Assembly: GCF_036711975.1 (NCBI RefSeq)
Contig: NC_091971.1
Location: 17,367,501-17,431,500, forward strand
Reading direction: 5' to 3'
From: Onthophagus taurus
Taxonomy: Eukaryota > Arthropoda > Insecta > Coleoptera > Scarabaeidae
DNA length: 64,000 bases
The position numbers and the translations under genes were made by a program. Under the pieces are notes generated by a model. It searched no databases and was not told where the DNA came from. It worked only from the letters and a program-made list of their open reading frames with translations. Within the stretch, counting starts at the first letter, position 1. Every line of letters begins with the position of its first letter. Of the stretch, positions 1 to 10,515 are shown in pieces.

Positions 1-30
1 CTAGTACTGTTGAAAAAAATCAACCTCTGC

Positions 31-293
31 GATGATGATTTCAAGATCTACTTTTGAATGGATGAAAGTTCCTTTAATAAACTGTTACAGATGGTTGAAC
101 TACTTTTAAAAAGACAGGATAACAATATGAAAGAAAGTACAAGTGTTAGGGAAAGATTAGCCTTAACCCTGAGGTACTTGGCCACAGGAAAAAATATTTA
201 AGACTTGAAGTTTTCTATTATATCGTCCCAAGCAACTATCAGCAAAGCTGTAATAGAAACCTGTGAAACCTTTATATATGTCCTACAAGACAT
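31..293 (+). pseudogene. PIF/Harbinger-like transposase fragment
   Basis: One reading frame gives the N-terminal part of a HARBI1-like nuclease: a DDDF start, then RERLALTLRYLATG, then a segment ending ISKAVIETCETFIYVLQD. This is the usual order in insect Harbinger transposases. In-frame stops interrupt it at about 55 and 199, and nothing downstream carries the DDE catalytic part, so it is a dead 5' fragment. Family assignment rests on remembered motifs, not a search. Confidence 0.7.
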
Positions 294-653
294 GAACCAA
301 CAGTATCTTCATCGTGTTGAACGTCAACAACGTCAGTTAATGGATCGGTTATTTTCATCACTTCTTCACAGGCGCGTGGCTTGAACTGAACTGTGTGTAA
401 TGTAGAAAATAAGAATTAAACCTGTTTTCAAATCATCTGGGTTAACCCTTTAACGGTTAGTGGCTTCTATAGAGACCACTTATCAATAAGGTCAAATAGC
501 TTCATTATCACAACTAAATCGTTTCCAAAAACGAAAAAATAATTTGGCTGTTAAAAGGTTAAAATAAATATATGTTTTTTCAGTGTGTCTTGTTACAATA
601 ACATGTATTGTTATTGTTACAATTAAATAATAGTATATTATTCAACAAGCGTA
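294..653. other. unassigned AT-rich spacer
   Basis: No open frame or recognisable motif. It may be eroded Harbinger sequence, since it directly follows that fragment. Confidence 0.4.
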
Positions 654-742
654 TAATGGCGGCTATTACCCACAAAGATGAAGTTGCAACACGACCGAGT
701 GAAGCGAGCGAGTGTTGTAATCTGAGTGGGTAACATCCATTA
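654..742. repeat. imperfect ~88-bp hairpin
   Basis: The ends (AATGGcgGCTATTACCCAC and GTGGGTAACATCCATT) are inverted copies. Inside them GCAACAC pairs with GTGTTGT around a GAGTGAAGCGAGCGAG loop. This is richer in GC than its surroundings and looks like a transposon terminus or a very small foldback element. Confidence 0.55.
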
Positions 743-1039
743 TTTTATTAAATTAAACGCATTATTGTTTTGCTATATAGGAGCCTTTGTTTCCTTTTAA
801 TTATTCGGTAATGATTCAGCCAACTTTGTCTCTTTCCCCTCGTTCTTACCCCACATTTCTCTTTTGACTAAGAAGATGATCCGCTTTTGTGGTATCGCAA
901 ATCTAATTCTTCGTTGATTTTATATCTGGCATGAACTCATCGACTTAATTGGAACAATTATGAAGTGATGACAAAGTGTTATTCCAACCAATGGTTTGTA
1001 GAATTGTTTCCAATAGCTAACTCATGGTCGATTTAGAGT
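743..1039. other. unassigned spacer
   Basis: No coding frame is supported. I recognise nothing here. Confidence 0.3.
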
Positions 1040-1613
1040 GTAAATTCTTGAAAATGCAAAAGCATCGCGGGCCGGTAACATCCCAGCAGAACTTATGAAA
1101 TTTGGAACAACAAAGCTTTACCAACAACTTGAGACACTATAACACCATACATAAAAAGAAAGACATACAAAACTGCGATTGTTAGAGAGGTATACAGTAA
1201 TGGGCACGTTGTGTAAAGTATTTGGTAATAAACTGTCCAAAAAATATACTTAGGTAACAGAGATATGAAAGAAGTTATGGGTATCCCACAAAGCAACTTA
1301 TGGGGCAGAAAGAAATTTATACCAATAAGCAACAGGTAAAATCAAGATGGGACAGAGAATTCGACACTCTCTTTGGCTTCTACATCACTAACAGATTCAA
1401 GCAGGATTACTGCCTATCCACGATTTTGTTCGTAATATATCTAGAGCAAGCGCTAAAACCGCTAAAACACAGAATCAACTACACACTGTGTTTCGTCGAC
1501 GACCAAATAATAATCGCACAAGATCAGCAAGATATGGAGTACATGATCAGGAAGCTCATAGAAAAATATAGTGAATGTGGCTTGGAAGTTAATATACAGG
1601 GTGTTTCTAAATG
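1040..1613 (+). pseudogene. non-LTR retrotransposon reverse transcriptase, left part
   Basis: A decayed LINE reverse transcriptase. The first piece contains an AGNIPAELMKFG segment, matching the 'PGPDGIPAELLK' block of LINE RTs. After frameshifts, the piece from 1300 carries the polymerase motif FVDDQIIIAQ followed by YMIRKLIEKYSECGLEVN. The usual catalytic A/V-D-D is present as VDD. Reading stops where the Tc1/mariner insertion begins and resumes beyond it near 2352, so the two parts were once contiguous. Confidence 0.75.
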
Positions 1614-2345
1614 AATATTGGGGTTTTCAGGCTTTGTAGTATTTATTACATGTAACTTAAAATCATAGTTAAGTGTTATTAGTGTATCATAACCAGTGTT
1701 CAATGGGGACATTGAATACTTGTAAGCTTTACACTGCACACTTCAAGTCGATACGTGACATTCAACCAATCGGGTATTTCGTGCACCATCTTGCTGCCAA
1801 ATGAAATTATTTGGGTCGTCTTCTACCAATTGGGGAAATAGCCATAGTTGTAGAGCATCAAGATAGGAAATGCCAGTTGCAGTTGAGAGAAAAGGCACAA
1901 AAACAATCAATTTAGGGGAATCTCGTTGCAATTCGACAATCTCGTCAGGATTTTCTGAGTCCCAGATGCGCATATTATGAGTGTTCACATATCCACTGAT
2001 GTGAAATGTGGATTCATCGCTGAAAACAACATGATCCTGAGAATCGTCGTGCAAAAAACATTTCATGTGCAATGTTTTAATCCGGAACGCACGTTGCACA
2101 GTAACTACAGATTCGGACTTTGCAAACTGCAGAAAATAAAAAGCTTTCTGTTCTCTAGTCGCCACTTTTTTTCTACCGCTTTCTAGCGCATGCGCAAAGG
2201 CGCTAGCTCATAGGCTACCATGCGCGTACCTACAAACAGAACTGTTTGAGTTGCTCTTTTATTTAATATATTTATTATGATTTTAAGTTTTATGTAATAA
2301 ATACCACAAAGCGTTAAAACTCCGATATAACGATGGGAAGTGCTT
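1597..2345 (-). mobile_element. internally deleted Tc1/mariner element nested in a LINE
   Basis: The left end starts CAGGGTGTTTCTAAATG directly after a TA. Imperfect terminal inverted repeats of about 50-60 bp are visible (about 1615-1668 against 2281-2330, sharing GTATTTATTACAT and ACTTAAAATCATA). The right tip is eroded and I cannot place its end to better than about 10 bp. The element splits a LINE reverse transcriptase, so it is younger than that LINE. Confidence 0.75.
1743..2165 (-). pseudogene. Tc1/mariner-type transposase, internally deleted
   Basis: The 140-residue frame starts MATREQKAFYFLQFAKSES, the N-terminus of an insect IS630/Tc1/mariner family. After about 30 residues it jumps straight to HDDSQDHVVFSDESTFHISG, the first catalytic aspartate block. 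The helix-turn-helix and linker (normally over 100 residues) have been lost without breaking the frame. The second aspartate block FIWQQDGA is present. The frame then runs out before the third acidic residue, so it cannot be active. Confidence 0.8.
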
Positions 2346-2600
2346 AAATATACCAGCAAGTACAAATAGTTGGGAGCACAAATAACCAGACTGAAGAGCA
2401 ATAGTAATGACGAATGGCATGTTGTGGGATCAAATAACACGATAGTAAAGAGCAGAATAGTATACAGTAACGAAGTATGGTCACTTAAAGAAAAGCGGAG
2501 AAAATCTTGAAGTCAATAGAAATGGATTACTAACGAAGTGCGGTGGGCAATCGACAATGGATCGGACGAAATGTTAAATGAGAGGCTACCAAAACAAATA
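2346..2600 (+). pseudogene. same LINE, reverse transcriptase C-terminal part
   Basis: Beyond the nested element the LINE resumes: LGAQITRLKSNSNDEW corresponds to the 'YLG..IS' block. VYSNEVWSLKEKRRK matches the 'TYGSETWSLKEK' block that follows RT in many LINEs. Several stops and shifts are present. Confidence 0.7.
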
Positions 2601-3052
2601 CGGCAATGGAAAATATTTGGTTACAAACAGCAACTTCAACAACAGTCGCTAAACGGCTTGGGTTAAAGTTTTGAAATTATTCACGGTTACGATTATGGTT
2701 AAATTCGATATCAGTTGTACCAAGTTACATTTTCTGCAGAGAGAGTTTTATTGTGACTATATCAAGAAGAGACAACGTACGATTCATTTCGTCTTCATGA
2801 ATGTCACAACTCATTTTGTAAAGATTCATAAGTCTTAAGTTTTTGCCAAAATGAAAATGATCTAAATCAATTTTGAAACTACTTAAATAGGTATTGGATC
2901 TTTTAGATATGGTGGTTATTGTCTTGGTTGTAATGGATTTCATTATAGATATAAACATCATCATAATTTCCATGATTTTCACCATCAGCATGATTTTCAC
3001 AATTTCGATCATTATAACTTTTAATCAAAACAATTTAATCGTTCGAAATAAA
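2601..3052. other. unassigned low-complexity spacer
   Basis: A 95-codon minus-strand frame exists at 2725-3012, but its composition (strings of Met, Ile and Thr) shows low-complexity DNA rather than a gene. An AATAAA on the minus strand at 3053-3058 belongs to the odorant-binding protein gene. Confidence 0.4.
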
Positions 3053-3099
3053 TTTATTTAAGAATTATGTCGTTATTATTTAACATTTTTCACTTCATT

Positions 3100-3524
3100 T
3101 TATTTACTTTTATGTTCAAGTTGACCAAAACACATAATCATATCGTAAAACCCTTCACATTCCGTTGTTAATTTTCCGTAGCACTCATCGACTTGCTCCT
3201 GGGTACTTCCGGGTAATTTTGATTCAATGTATCCCTCTTGTAATTTATTATCAGCAGTTACGTAACCCACCGTTTTAAAAACACATCTCATCAAACATTT
3301 TTGGTCGTGACTCAATGGAACGCGGCGAAATTTTATCAATTTTTCGTGTTGAGCCGGATCCAATTCCAATTCTGCGACACATTTAGTGTTGGCATCTTGC
3401 ATTTCGTCAGCCTTAAATTAAATTAAAAAAATTATAATCTTGTAATGTTTATTTAAAATTTATTTAAGCTTACTTTAAGCTGTAATACCAAAAAAACGCT
3501 GGTAACGATGAAAACGATCTTCAT
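3100..3524 (-). CDS. odorant-binding protein (PBP/GOBP family)
   Basis: A secreted six-cysteine carrier of small hydrophobic ligands, the type found in sensillum lymph and other secretions. Two exons: 3474-3524 (start codon and 17 residues) and 3411-3100, with a 62-bp GT-AG intron in phase 0. Exon 1 encodes a hydrophobic signal peptide (MKIVFIVTSVFLVLQL) and exon 2 a mature chain of about 100 residues. Cysteine spacing is C-X27-C-X3-C-X33-C-X7-C-X8-C. The X3 and X8 spacings are the classic OBP signature, although the C3-C4 gap is slightly short. The total of 120 residues is a little below the usual 130-140. An AATAAA lies about 40 bp past the stop. The ligand cannot be inferred, and expression may not be olfactory. 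Confidence 0.9.
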
Positions 3525-4531
3525 GTTTGTAGTTTTTAACATAACGTTTGAATTCGATTTAATTTTTACCACATTTATATGGATGAGTTCGTTCCTGAGG
3601 TAAATTACCATTTTTTATTAAATCCGTTTGTATAAAGAGTTATTTGTTGAATAATTACACAAAATTATATGGTAGTAGAAAATTGTGTATGGCATAAAGT
3701 TTTGTTATATAATTTTTTTTACCGTATTATTATAATAATATAATATTTTTGTTGTAAATTATGATTTATAACAAATATTAGAATCTCTATTTTTTATATT
3801 ATATACTGCATAAGCAAATGGTTGAAGAATTTTAAGATGTTCATCAATTCAATTCATCAATAAATTCAATTTTTCAATAAAAATATTTAATGAAATTTGG
3901 GTAAGTCTGTCATAATAACAATTCCATCTGGTCATTCCAGGATAATTGAGATTATGTCCTAAAGTAGCTTTGACTATTTCTGCTGATTTTGGACGATCAC
4001 ATTTATTCCATAAAATAGATATCCTAATGCCCTATTATTTATATTCTGATTATCCTACATTGTTAACCTGCAATTTTATTTATAATGAATAATGAATCGA
4101 TTTAGTAGTAACATATTCTTTTCTGACCTTCTGGTGATGGTTTAGAAACATAGTTAGCTTATGTTCTCGTAGCTCATCATGTCAATTTTTCAATTGAGAA
4201 AGAATCATCAGTGAATTATCTAAACAAATAACATGGAATTATACTGTGGTAACAATTTCAGATGATTTCATTGCGTTTGGGATGGTATTGATTTTACCAT
4301 GTTCGTACCATGACGTTGTTATTATAGAGTTAATACTAGTTAACTGAGTTAATTGGTTTTTTGTTCCATTGAATCAATTATTTATTTTGAGTTTTTGTCC
4401 AATATTTTCTTGTATTCTTTATCGGTTAATCATTTTATTCTTTAGTCTCTTCTGAAATTTTACTATTTATGTGTTTTTAAAAATGATTTTACAACCTTTA
4501 TATACAAATAACTTTTTTATATTTTTTTCAG
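3525..4531. other. intergenic, unassigned
   Basis: AT-rich DNA. I looked here for upstream exons of the terminal exon that follows and found none I could defend. Confidence 0.3.
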
Positions 4532-4821
4532 GTACTACAATAGGAATGCAAATTTTACAAGAAATAATTTTGGGTTCCGGCATTGATAAATCAAACCTTT
4601 GTGATTCAGTTAAATATGATATTGTACTAGATAATACCGATAGTGGAATCATTTTACCGGATAATGTATTTATTGAAGATGAATGTTCCCACAATACAAT
4701 TTCAATACCACTGAAATTCCTTAATACCGGTGATTTGCCTTCAGATTTTACATTTTCCTTAATATCGCAGGATGGCCGTTATAGACGTTATTACGTTACA
4801 AATTTTACATGTGATCCATAA
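4532..4821 (+). CDS. orphan 3' terminal exon, unknown secreted-type protein
   Basis: A pyrimidine-rich TTTTTTTCAG acceptor opens a 290-bp exon (incoming phase 2) that codes for about 96 residues and ends in TAA. An AATAAA follows at 4880-4885, so this looks like a genuine last exon. The peptide has regularly spaced cysteines, hydrophobic/polar alternation suggesting a beta-sandwich, an N-glycosylation sequon in its last few residues (NFT) and the end FTCDP. I do not recognise the family. No matching upstream exons are apparent nearby, so the gene may be truncated or its 5' part may lie outside the window. Confidence 0.5.
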
Positions 4822-5159
4822 ACGAAAACCGAACTTTTTTATAATTATAAAATGTTTATATTTTTTATGCATTAATATCAATAAAACTTTTTTTTTCATT
4901 AATTCAAAATAAAATCAATGGACTTTAATCGCACGAAGATGAAAATTTATGAGGTAACGTGTCGTATGTTTTAATTTTTTCTTACATTTTTTTTCTTTCA
5001 TTAAAGCAATTTATTCGTACTTCTTACGCATTTAGCTTGTTCAATTTAACCACTTGTTGCATCACGTTTAATAATAATATATTATAATAATAACCATTTA
5101 AATCAATTCAATTATTATACATTTACGTAAAATTTGGTTATTTACTTTTAATTTGATTA

Positions 5160-7090
5160 CAAAGGTTTAATATAACAAGAGAACCTCTCAACCGATTTTA
5201 ATGATCAATATCTCATTCGAAAGCTTAATCCTTGGCCAATATGTAAGTAGAAATGCCCGATTCTAAATCTCTTTTGAATTCCGCAAAAACGCCAACATAT
5301 TACGAAAGTACACGAAAATAACACAAAAATTACCTTTTTAGGTAATCATAACTCGTAGATGATGTACTTGATTATTAAAATCAATATCTCATTAGATTCG
5401 CCATAGTTTCTTCTATCAAAATTATAAAATGCCTGATCTCATTTTTTTCCTGTTAACCTTGTACAGCTTTCAGAATGACACCGTGTTCGGCTTACAATAA
5501 GAAAATATTAATTTAGTTAACCTAAGCACAAGATATGGAACATTCTAGAAAAAAGTTTTATTGTAAAAGTTGTAGTAAACTTTATTCTTAACAATATTGC
5601 TCTTTTACACTTTTGCTCTCAGATGCATAAGTATCGAGCAAAATTCGAATAGGCGAAAAGTAGATGAAATCGTGGTTTTACATTTTCTTGTTGGTAGAGC
5701 ACGGGATTGGGAACGTTTTAAAAAAAAAGTTTTTGTATGAAAGTTGTAGGAAACTTTATTCTTAACAATATTGCTCTTTTACACTTTTACTCTCAGATGC
5801 AGAAATATCGAAACAAAATCGAATAGATGAAAATTAGATAAAATCGTGGTTTTACATTTTGTTGTTGGTAGAGCACGGGATTGGGAACGTTTTAGAAAAA
5901 AAGTTTTGGTATAAAAGTTGTAGCAAATTTTATTCTTAACAATATTGCTCTTTTACATTTTTACTCTTAGACGCATCAATATTAAGAAAAATTCGAATAT
6001 GTGAAAATTAGATAAAATCGAGGTTTACATTTTGTTGTTACTAGAGCAAGTGATTTGAAACATTTTAGAAAAAAAGTTTTAGTATAAAAGATATAGCCAA
6101 CTTTATTCTAAACAATATTGCTCTCTTACACTTTTACTCTCAGATGCATAAATATCGAGCAAAATTCGAATAGGTGGAAATTATATAAAATCGTGATTTT
6201 ACATTTTATGGTTGGTAGAGCACGGGATTGGGAACGTTTTAGAAAAAAAGTTTTGGTATAAAAGTTGTAGCAAATTTTATTCTAAAGAATATTGCTGTTT
6301 TACAGTTTTGCTCTCAAATGCATAAATATCGAGCAAAATTCGAATAGGTGGAAATTATATAAAATCGTGATTTTACATCTTATGGTTGGTAGAGCACGGG
6401 ATTGGGAACGTTTTAAAAAAAAGTTTTTGTATGAAAGTTGTAGGAAACTTTATTCTTAACAATATTGCTATTTTAAACTTTTGCTCTCAGATGCAGAAAT
6501 ATCGAAAAAAAATCGAATAGGTGAAAATTAGATAAAATCGTGGTTTTACATTGTGTTGTTGGTAGAGCACGGGTTTGGGAACGTTTTAGAAAAAATGTTT
6601 TGGTATAAAAGTTGTAGCAAATTTTATTCTAAACAATATTGCTGTTTTACACATTTGCTCTCAGATGCAGAAATATCGAGCAAAATTCGAATAGGCGAAA
6701 AGTAGATGAAATCGTGTTTTTTTTTACATTTTGTTGTTGGTAGAGCACGGGATTGGGAACGTTTTAGAAAAAAAGTTTGGGTATAAAAGTTGTAGCAAAT
6801 TTTATTCTTAACAATATTGCTCTTTTACATTTTTACTCTTAGACGCATCAATATTAAGAAAAATTCGAATATGTGAAAATTAGATGAAATCGAGGTTTTA
6901 CATTTTGTTGTTACTAGAGCAAGTGATTTGAAACATTTTAGAAAAAAAGTTTTAGTATAAAAGATATAACCAATTTTATTCTTAACAACATTGCCCTTTT
7001 ACAATTTTGCTCTCAGATGCATAAATATCGAGCAAAATTCGATTACAAAAATTGTAGGCTACCTTCGTATGGGGTTTGATTTTATTCTTT
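5160..7090. mobile_element. satellite-bearing element, copy 1 (~9 units of ~174 bp)
   Basis: From about 5530 the DNA is a head-to-tail array of roughly nine diverged ~174-bp units. Each unit contains ACAATATTGCTCTTTTAC, CTCTCAGATGCAT, a GAAAATTAGAT tract and TAGAGCACGGGATTGGGAACG. The preceding 5160-5480 segment (ATATCTCATTCGAAAGCTTAATCCTTGGCC) reappears, in both orientations, at the two ends of the larger copy in Ddc intron 3. This shows that arm plus array is a dispersed unit. The right end (GGCTACCTTCGTATGGGG) also matches the right end of that copy. No transposase is present. Confidence 0.8.
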
Positions 7091-7838
7091 TTTATTTTAT
7101 TCTTTATTCAATAAATATAAATTTTTTAAAGCCCCATCAAATCCACACATCAATCCATCCATTTTCAAGAGGTTCACGTCTATTAAAACGAAATCACTTT
7201 AGGGAAAGCTTGATGGTTGATGCTGTTGGGACCCTTTTGTCTGGTTGCCAAGGTAACAGAGTGGCCCTTTCCTCGTTCCATCTCTGTTCTTGTCATCTGC
7301 AACAAGTAGGAAATGAAGTGAAGCTTTGGAGACCTAAAGCTCTCCTTTCCCAAGGCCTTTTACCATTGAAAAGGTCGATTTAACTTTGTCCCAAAGGATA
7401 AATCAAACTTATTCAAGCTGTAAATGAAGGCATGATTAATTAATTTATGTGTAATAAACATTAAATAGTAAATTCTGACTTTATTTTAGAGGGAGAAAAA
7501 GAAAATTGAAGTAGCTTATTGGACTTTTAGATTTAGGAATTCGTTTTCATCTCTTTTCGCAAGAGGGAAGATTTGTGGCGATAAGAAGATTTAATTTCGA
7601 ATAAATCTTTTCTTTTCTAAATCTATACACTTTGTTATGGTATGATTTATTAATCATTTCCTGTAATTACAAACCAAAACAGACTAAAAAGGAAAAAAAC
7701 CAGATTAAATTTCTTAAAAAAACGGTAGCTTTCATTTAAATTATAAAGGGGATTACCACTGACCACAAAAAGAAATAAAAAAAAAACAAGGTAAAGACCG
7801 ATGACGCAAAACCACTCGCGTGAGTATGTTTAAGTAAC
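7091..7838. other. unassigned spacer upstream of the provirus
   Basis: Single-copy-looking sequence with an open frame over 7091-7383 that shows no known domain. Before the provirus integrated this lay directly upstream of the Ddc 5' region, so it may contain displaced Ddc control sequence. Confidence 0.3.
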
Positions 7839-7842
7839 ATTC
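7839..7842. repeat. target site duplication (left)
   Basis: ATTC directly abuts the outer TGT of the left LTR. The same ATTC follows the outer end of the right LTR at 16604-16607. A 4-bp duplication is normal for Ty3/gypsy elements and marks the whole interval as one integration. Confidence 0.85.
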
Positions 7843-8630
7843 TGTCACAAACTAGCTCTCGAGAACTGCTCGTTTCCCGTAGTGGGTTTCCTAGCTAGGT
7901 CCACGGAGCGGCTCGCGTACCCAACTGTCCACGCACTACCGTTTTCTTGATAGCTAGCAATGACTGAGTTAGGGTTTGGCACACTGCATTCGTTCACTTG
8001 AAAGCGAACGGCAGTAATTTGAAATTAAGAATAAAAATAGATTGAAAGAAAACGAAATTTCACTGCTAAAGAATAAGTTTGCTTTATTTTTGAAAAAGAA
8101 CGTATTATATTATATAAAAAAAAAACAACTGACAAAGATTTTAAAAAGTAAAAATTACATGACATAAGCTATTCAACAACATCATTACGAAATTTGCCGA
8201 GGTGGTTAGCAGGTTCAATGAGAAATCGGAAGTTTAAGATTTTAATAACGCTTACCCGTTTGTTAAAGTAAAATATTCATCGAAGAAAGAGAATCCAATT
8301 CAACGAATTTTATAACTAAATTGCTATACGTTCAAATCGCACGTTTCGACTTTAAAAACACAACAAAAACTTTAATTTCCCGGTTTCGCCCGATGCTTTT
8401 CTATTCCAATCCCGTAACCGACTCCCCGATTTTTTCTTCATTTCTTCCCTGCTCCATCTACTCTAACTGCCACCTCGGCACATTCCTGCCAGAACCGCCT
8501 ACGTAGTATTTAGTCTGGACCCTCGGTTCTCAAGACGCAACTTCGTAATTAAATTACAAAGTTCTGCCTGTATTGCGTTTTATTATTTTTTTTTTAATCG
8601 CTTTCGAATCCCAAAATGCGGTTTGTTACA
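7843..8630 (-). repeat. 3' LTR of the provirus
   Basis: 788 bp. In element orientation it begins TGTAACAAACCGCATT and ends CTAGTTTGTGACA. It holds a TATATAATATAATA box and, about 20-30 bp further on, an AATAAA signal, placing a short R region in its last third. The adjacent polypurine tract shows that this copy is the 3' LTR. Confidence 0.9.
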
Positions 8631-8650
8631 TCCCTCCCACCTTTTTAAAA
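8631..8650 (-). promoter_or_regulatory. polypurine tract
   Basis: In element sense AAAAAGGTGGGAGGGA runs directly into the TGTAAC start of the LTR: the plus-strand DNA primer of LTR retrotransposons. An inverted twin sits at 9084-9103. Confidence 0.85.
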
Positions 8651-9103
8651 GAAGGCTCCCTTAAGAGCCTTATTTATGATACCAAAATGAACAATACAAA
8701 CCGCATTCTAGTATTTCCGATATCTACTTGAAATCTTAAGAATCAACAATCTCAATCGTTACAAAAAGTCTACATCTAAACACTTCTCAGTAACATAGAG
8801 TCCAATTTTCACATAATTTTAATTACGAAAACACATTTTTATTGATATTCTTTTGAAAAAAAAATTGACTTTTTGTTTCAAAAGAATATCAATAAAAATG
8901 TGTTTTCGTAATTAAAATTATGTGAAAATTGGACTCTATGTTACTGAGAAGTGTTTAGATGTAGACTTTTTGTAACGATTGAGATTGTTGATTCTTAAGA
9001 TTTCAAGTAGATATCGGAAATACTAGAATGCGGTTTGTATTGTTCATTTTGGTATCATAAATAAGGCTCTTAAGGGAGCCTTCTTTTAAAAAGGTGGGAG
9101 GGA

Positions 9104-9891
9104 TGTAACAAACCGCATTTTGGGATTCGAAAGCGATTAAAAAAAAAATAATAAAACGCAATACAGGCAGAACTTTGTAATTTAATTACGAAGTTGCGTC
9201 TTGAGAACCGAGGGTCCAGACTAAATACTACGTAGGCGGTTCTGGCAGGAATGTGCCGAGGTGGCAGTTAGAGTAGATGGAGCAGGGAAGAAATGAAGAA
9301 AAAATCGGGGAGTCGGTTACGGGATTGGAATAGAAAAGCATCGGGCGAAACCGGGAAATTAAAGTTTTTGTTGTGTTTTTAAAGTCGAAACGTGCGATTT
9401 GAACGTATAGCAATTTAGTTATAAAATTCGTTGAATTGGATTCTCTTTCTTCGATGAATATTTTACTTTAACAAACGGGTAAGCGTTATTAAAATCTTAA
9501 ACTTCCGATTTCTCATTGAACCTGCTAACCACCTCGGCAAATTTCGTAATGATGTTGTTGAATAGCTTATGTCATGTAATTTTTACTTTTTAAAATCTTT
9601 GTCAGTTGTTTTTTTTTTATATAATATAATACGTTCTTTTTCAAAAATAAAGCAAACTTATTCTTTAGCAGTGAAATTTCGTTTTCTTTCAATCTATTTT
9701 TATTCTTAATTTCAAATTACTGCCGTTCGCTTTCAAGTGAACGAATGCAGTGTGCCAAACCCTAACTCAGTCATTGCTAGCTATCAAGAAAACGGTAGTG
9801 CGTGGACAGTTGGGTACGCGAGCCGCTCCGTGGACCTAGCTAGGAAACCCACTACGGGAAACGAGCAGTTCTCGAGAGCTAGTTTGTGACA
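9104..9891 (+). repeat. inverted internal LTR copy
   Basis: The same 788-bp LTR in the opposite direction to the outer pair. It is followed by AACT, the first four bases found after the true 5' LTR. It was therefore copied from a molecule that continued from U5 into the primer-binding leader, and then joins eEF2 sequence. Confidence 0.9.
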
Positions 9892-10515
9892 AACTCTTTT
9901 GCAGGGAGTACGCCATTGTTGGCGTTTGTGTTTTAACCCAAGAAAGAAAATCTAAAATCATCCAATATGGTGAACTTCACGGTAGACGAAATCCGTACCA
10001 TGATGGACAAAAAGAAGAATATCCGTAACATGTCCGTCATCGCGCACGTGGACCACGGAAAATCGACTCTTACAGACTCCCTCGTATCCAAAGCTGGTAT
10101 CATTGCCGGTGCCAAAGCTGGAGAGACTCGATTTACCGATACTAGGAAAGATGAACAGGAACGGTGTATTACCATCAAGTCAACTGCCATATCCATGTTC
10201 TTTGAGCTTGAAGACAAGGATTTAGTCTTCATCACAAACCCCGACCAACGCGAAAAAGAAGAAAAAGGTTTCTTAATCAATTTAATTGATTCTCCTGGGC
10301 ACGTAGATTTCTCCTCTGAAGTCACCGCCGCTCTTCGGGTAACTGATGGAGCTCTTGTGGTTGTGGATTGCGTTTCAGGTGTGTGTGTACAAACTGAAAC
10401 TGTACTTCGTCAAGCTATCGCTGAACGTATCAAGCCTATTTTGTTCATGAACAAGATGGACCGTGCTCTTCTTGAACTCCAATTGGATTCTGAAGAATTG
10501 TTCCAAACTTTCCTA
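9892..10515 (+). pseudogene. eEF2: captured 5' end of eEF2 mRNA (retro-copied fragment)
   Basis: The 5' leader and first ~183 codons of translation elongation factor 2 (full length about 844). The start codon is at 9967 ([20 protein letters not shown]). The GTP-binding P-loop AHVDHGKS and the [12 protein letters not shown] and [12 protein letters not shown] motifs are intact. There is no intron and the frame is unbroken, as expected of a cDNA. The sequence starts CTCTTTT, the pyrimidine tract at the cap site of eEF2 and other TOP mRNAs, so the copy seems to reach the 5' end of the message. It stops within EELFQTF and runs into antisense pol, so any translation product would be a truncated GTPase with a meaningless tail. 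It is not the functional eEF2 gene. Confidence 0.9.

Larger units (their letters stand above)
7843..9891. repeat. 2.05-kb near-perfect palindrome (two LTR arms)
   Basis: Arms 7843-8858 and 8876-9891 (1,016 bp each) mirror one another with a constant coordinate sum of 17,734, so there are no indels. I saw no mismatches in the stretches compared. Each arm is one LTR, its polypurine tract and 228 bp of the internal region just upstream. The 17-bp spacer is itself A/T-rich and partly self-complementary. Such a hairpin fits self-primed reverse transcription. Confidence 0.92.

Noticed and set aside
2725..3012. 95-codon minus-strand frame
   Set aside because: Low-complexity Met/Ile/Thr run with no domain, and no splice or poly(A) context of its own.
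7843..9891. The palindrome as two independent solo-LTR insertions
   Set aside because: The arms share internal sequence and polypurine tracts meeting at a 17-bp turn, and only the outermost ends have matching ATTC duplications, so separate insertions do not fit. An assembly artefact is not excluded.
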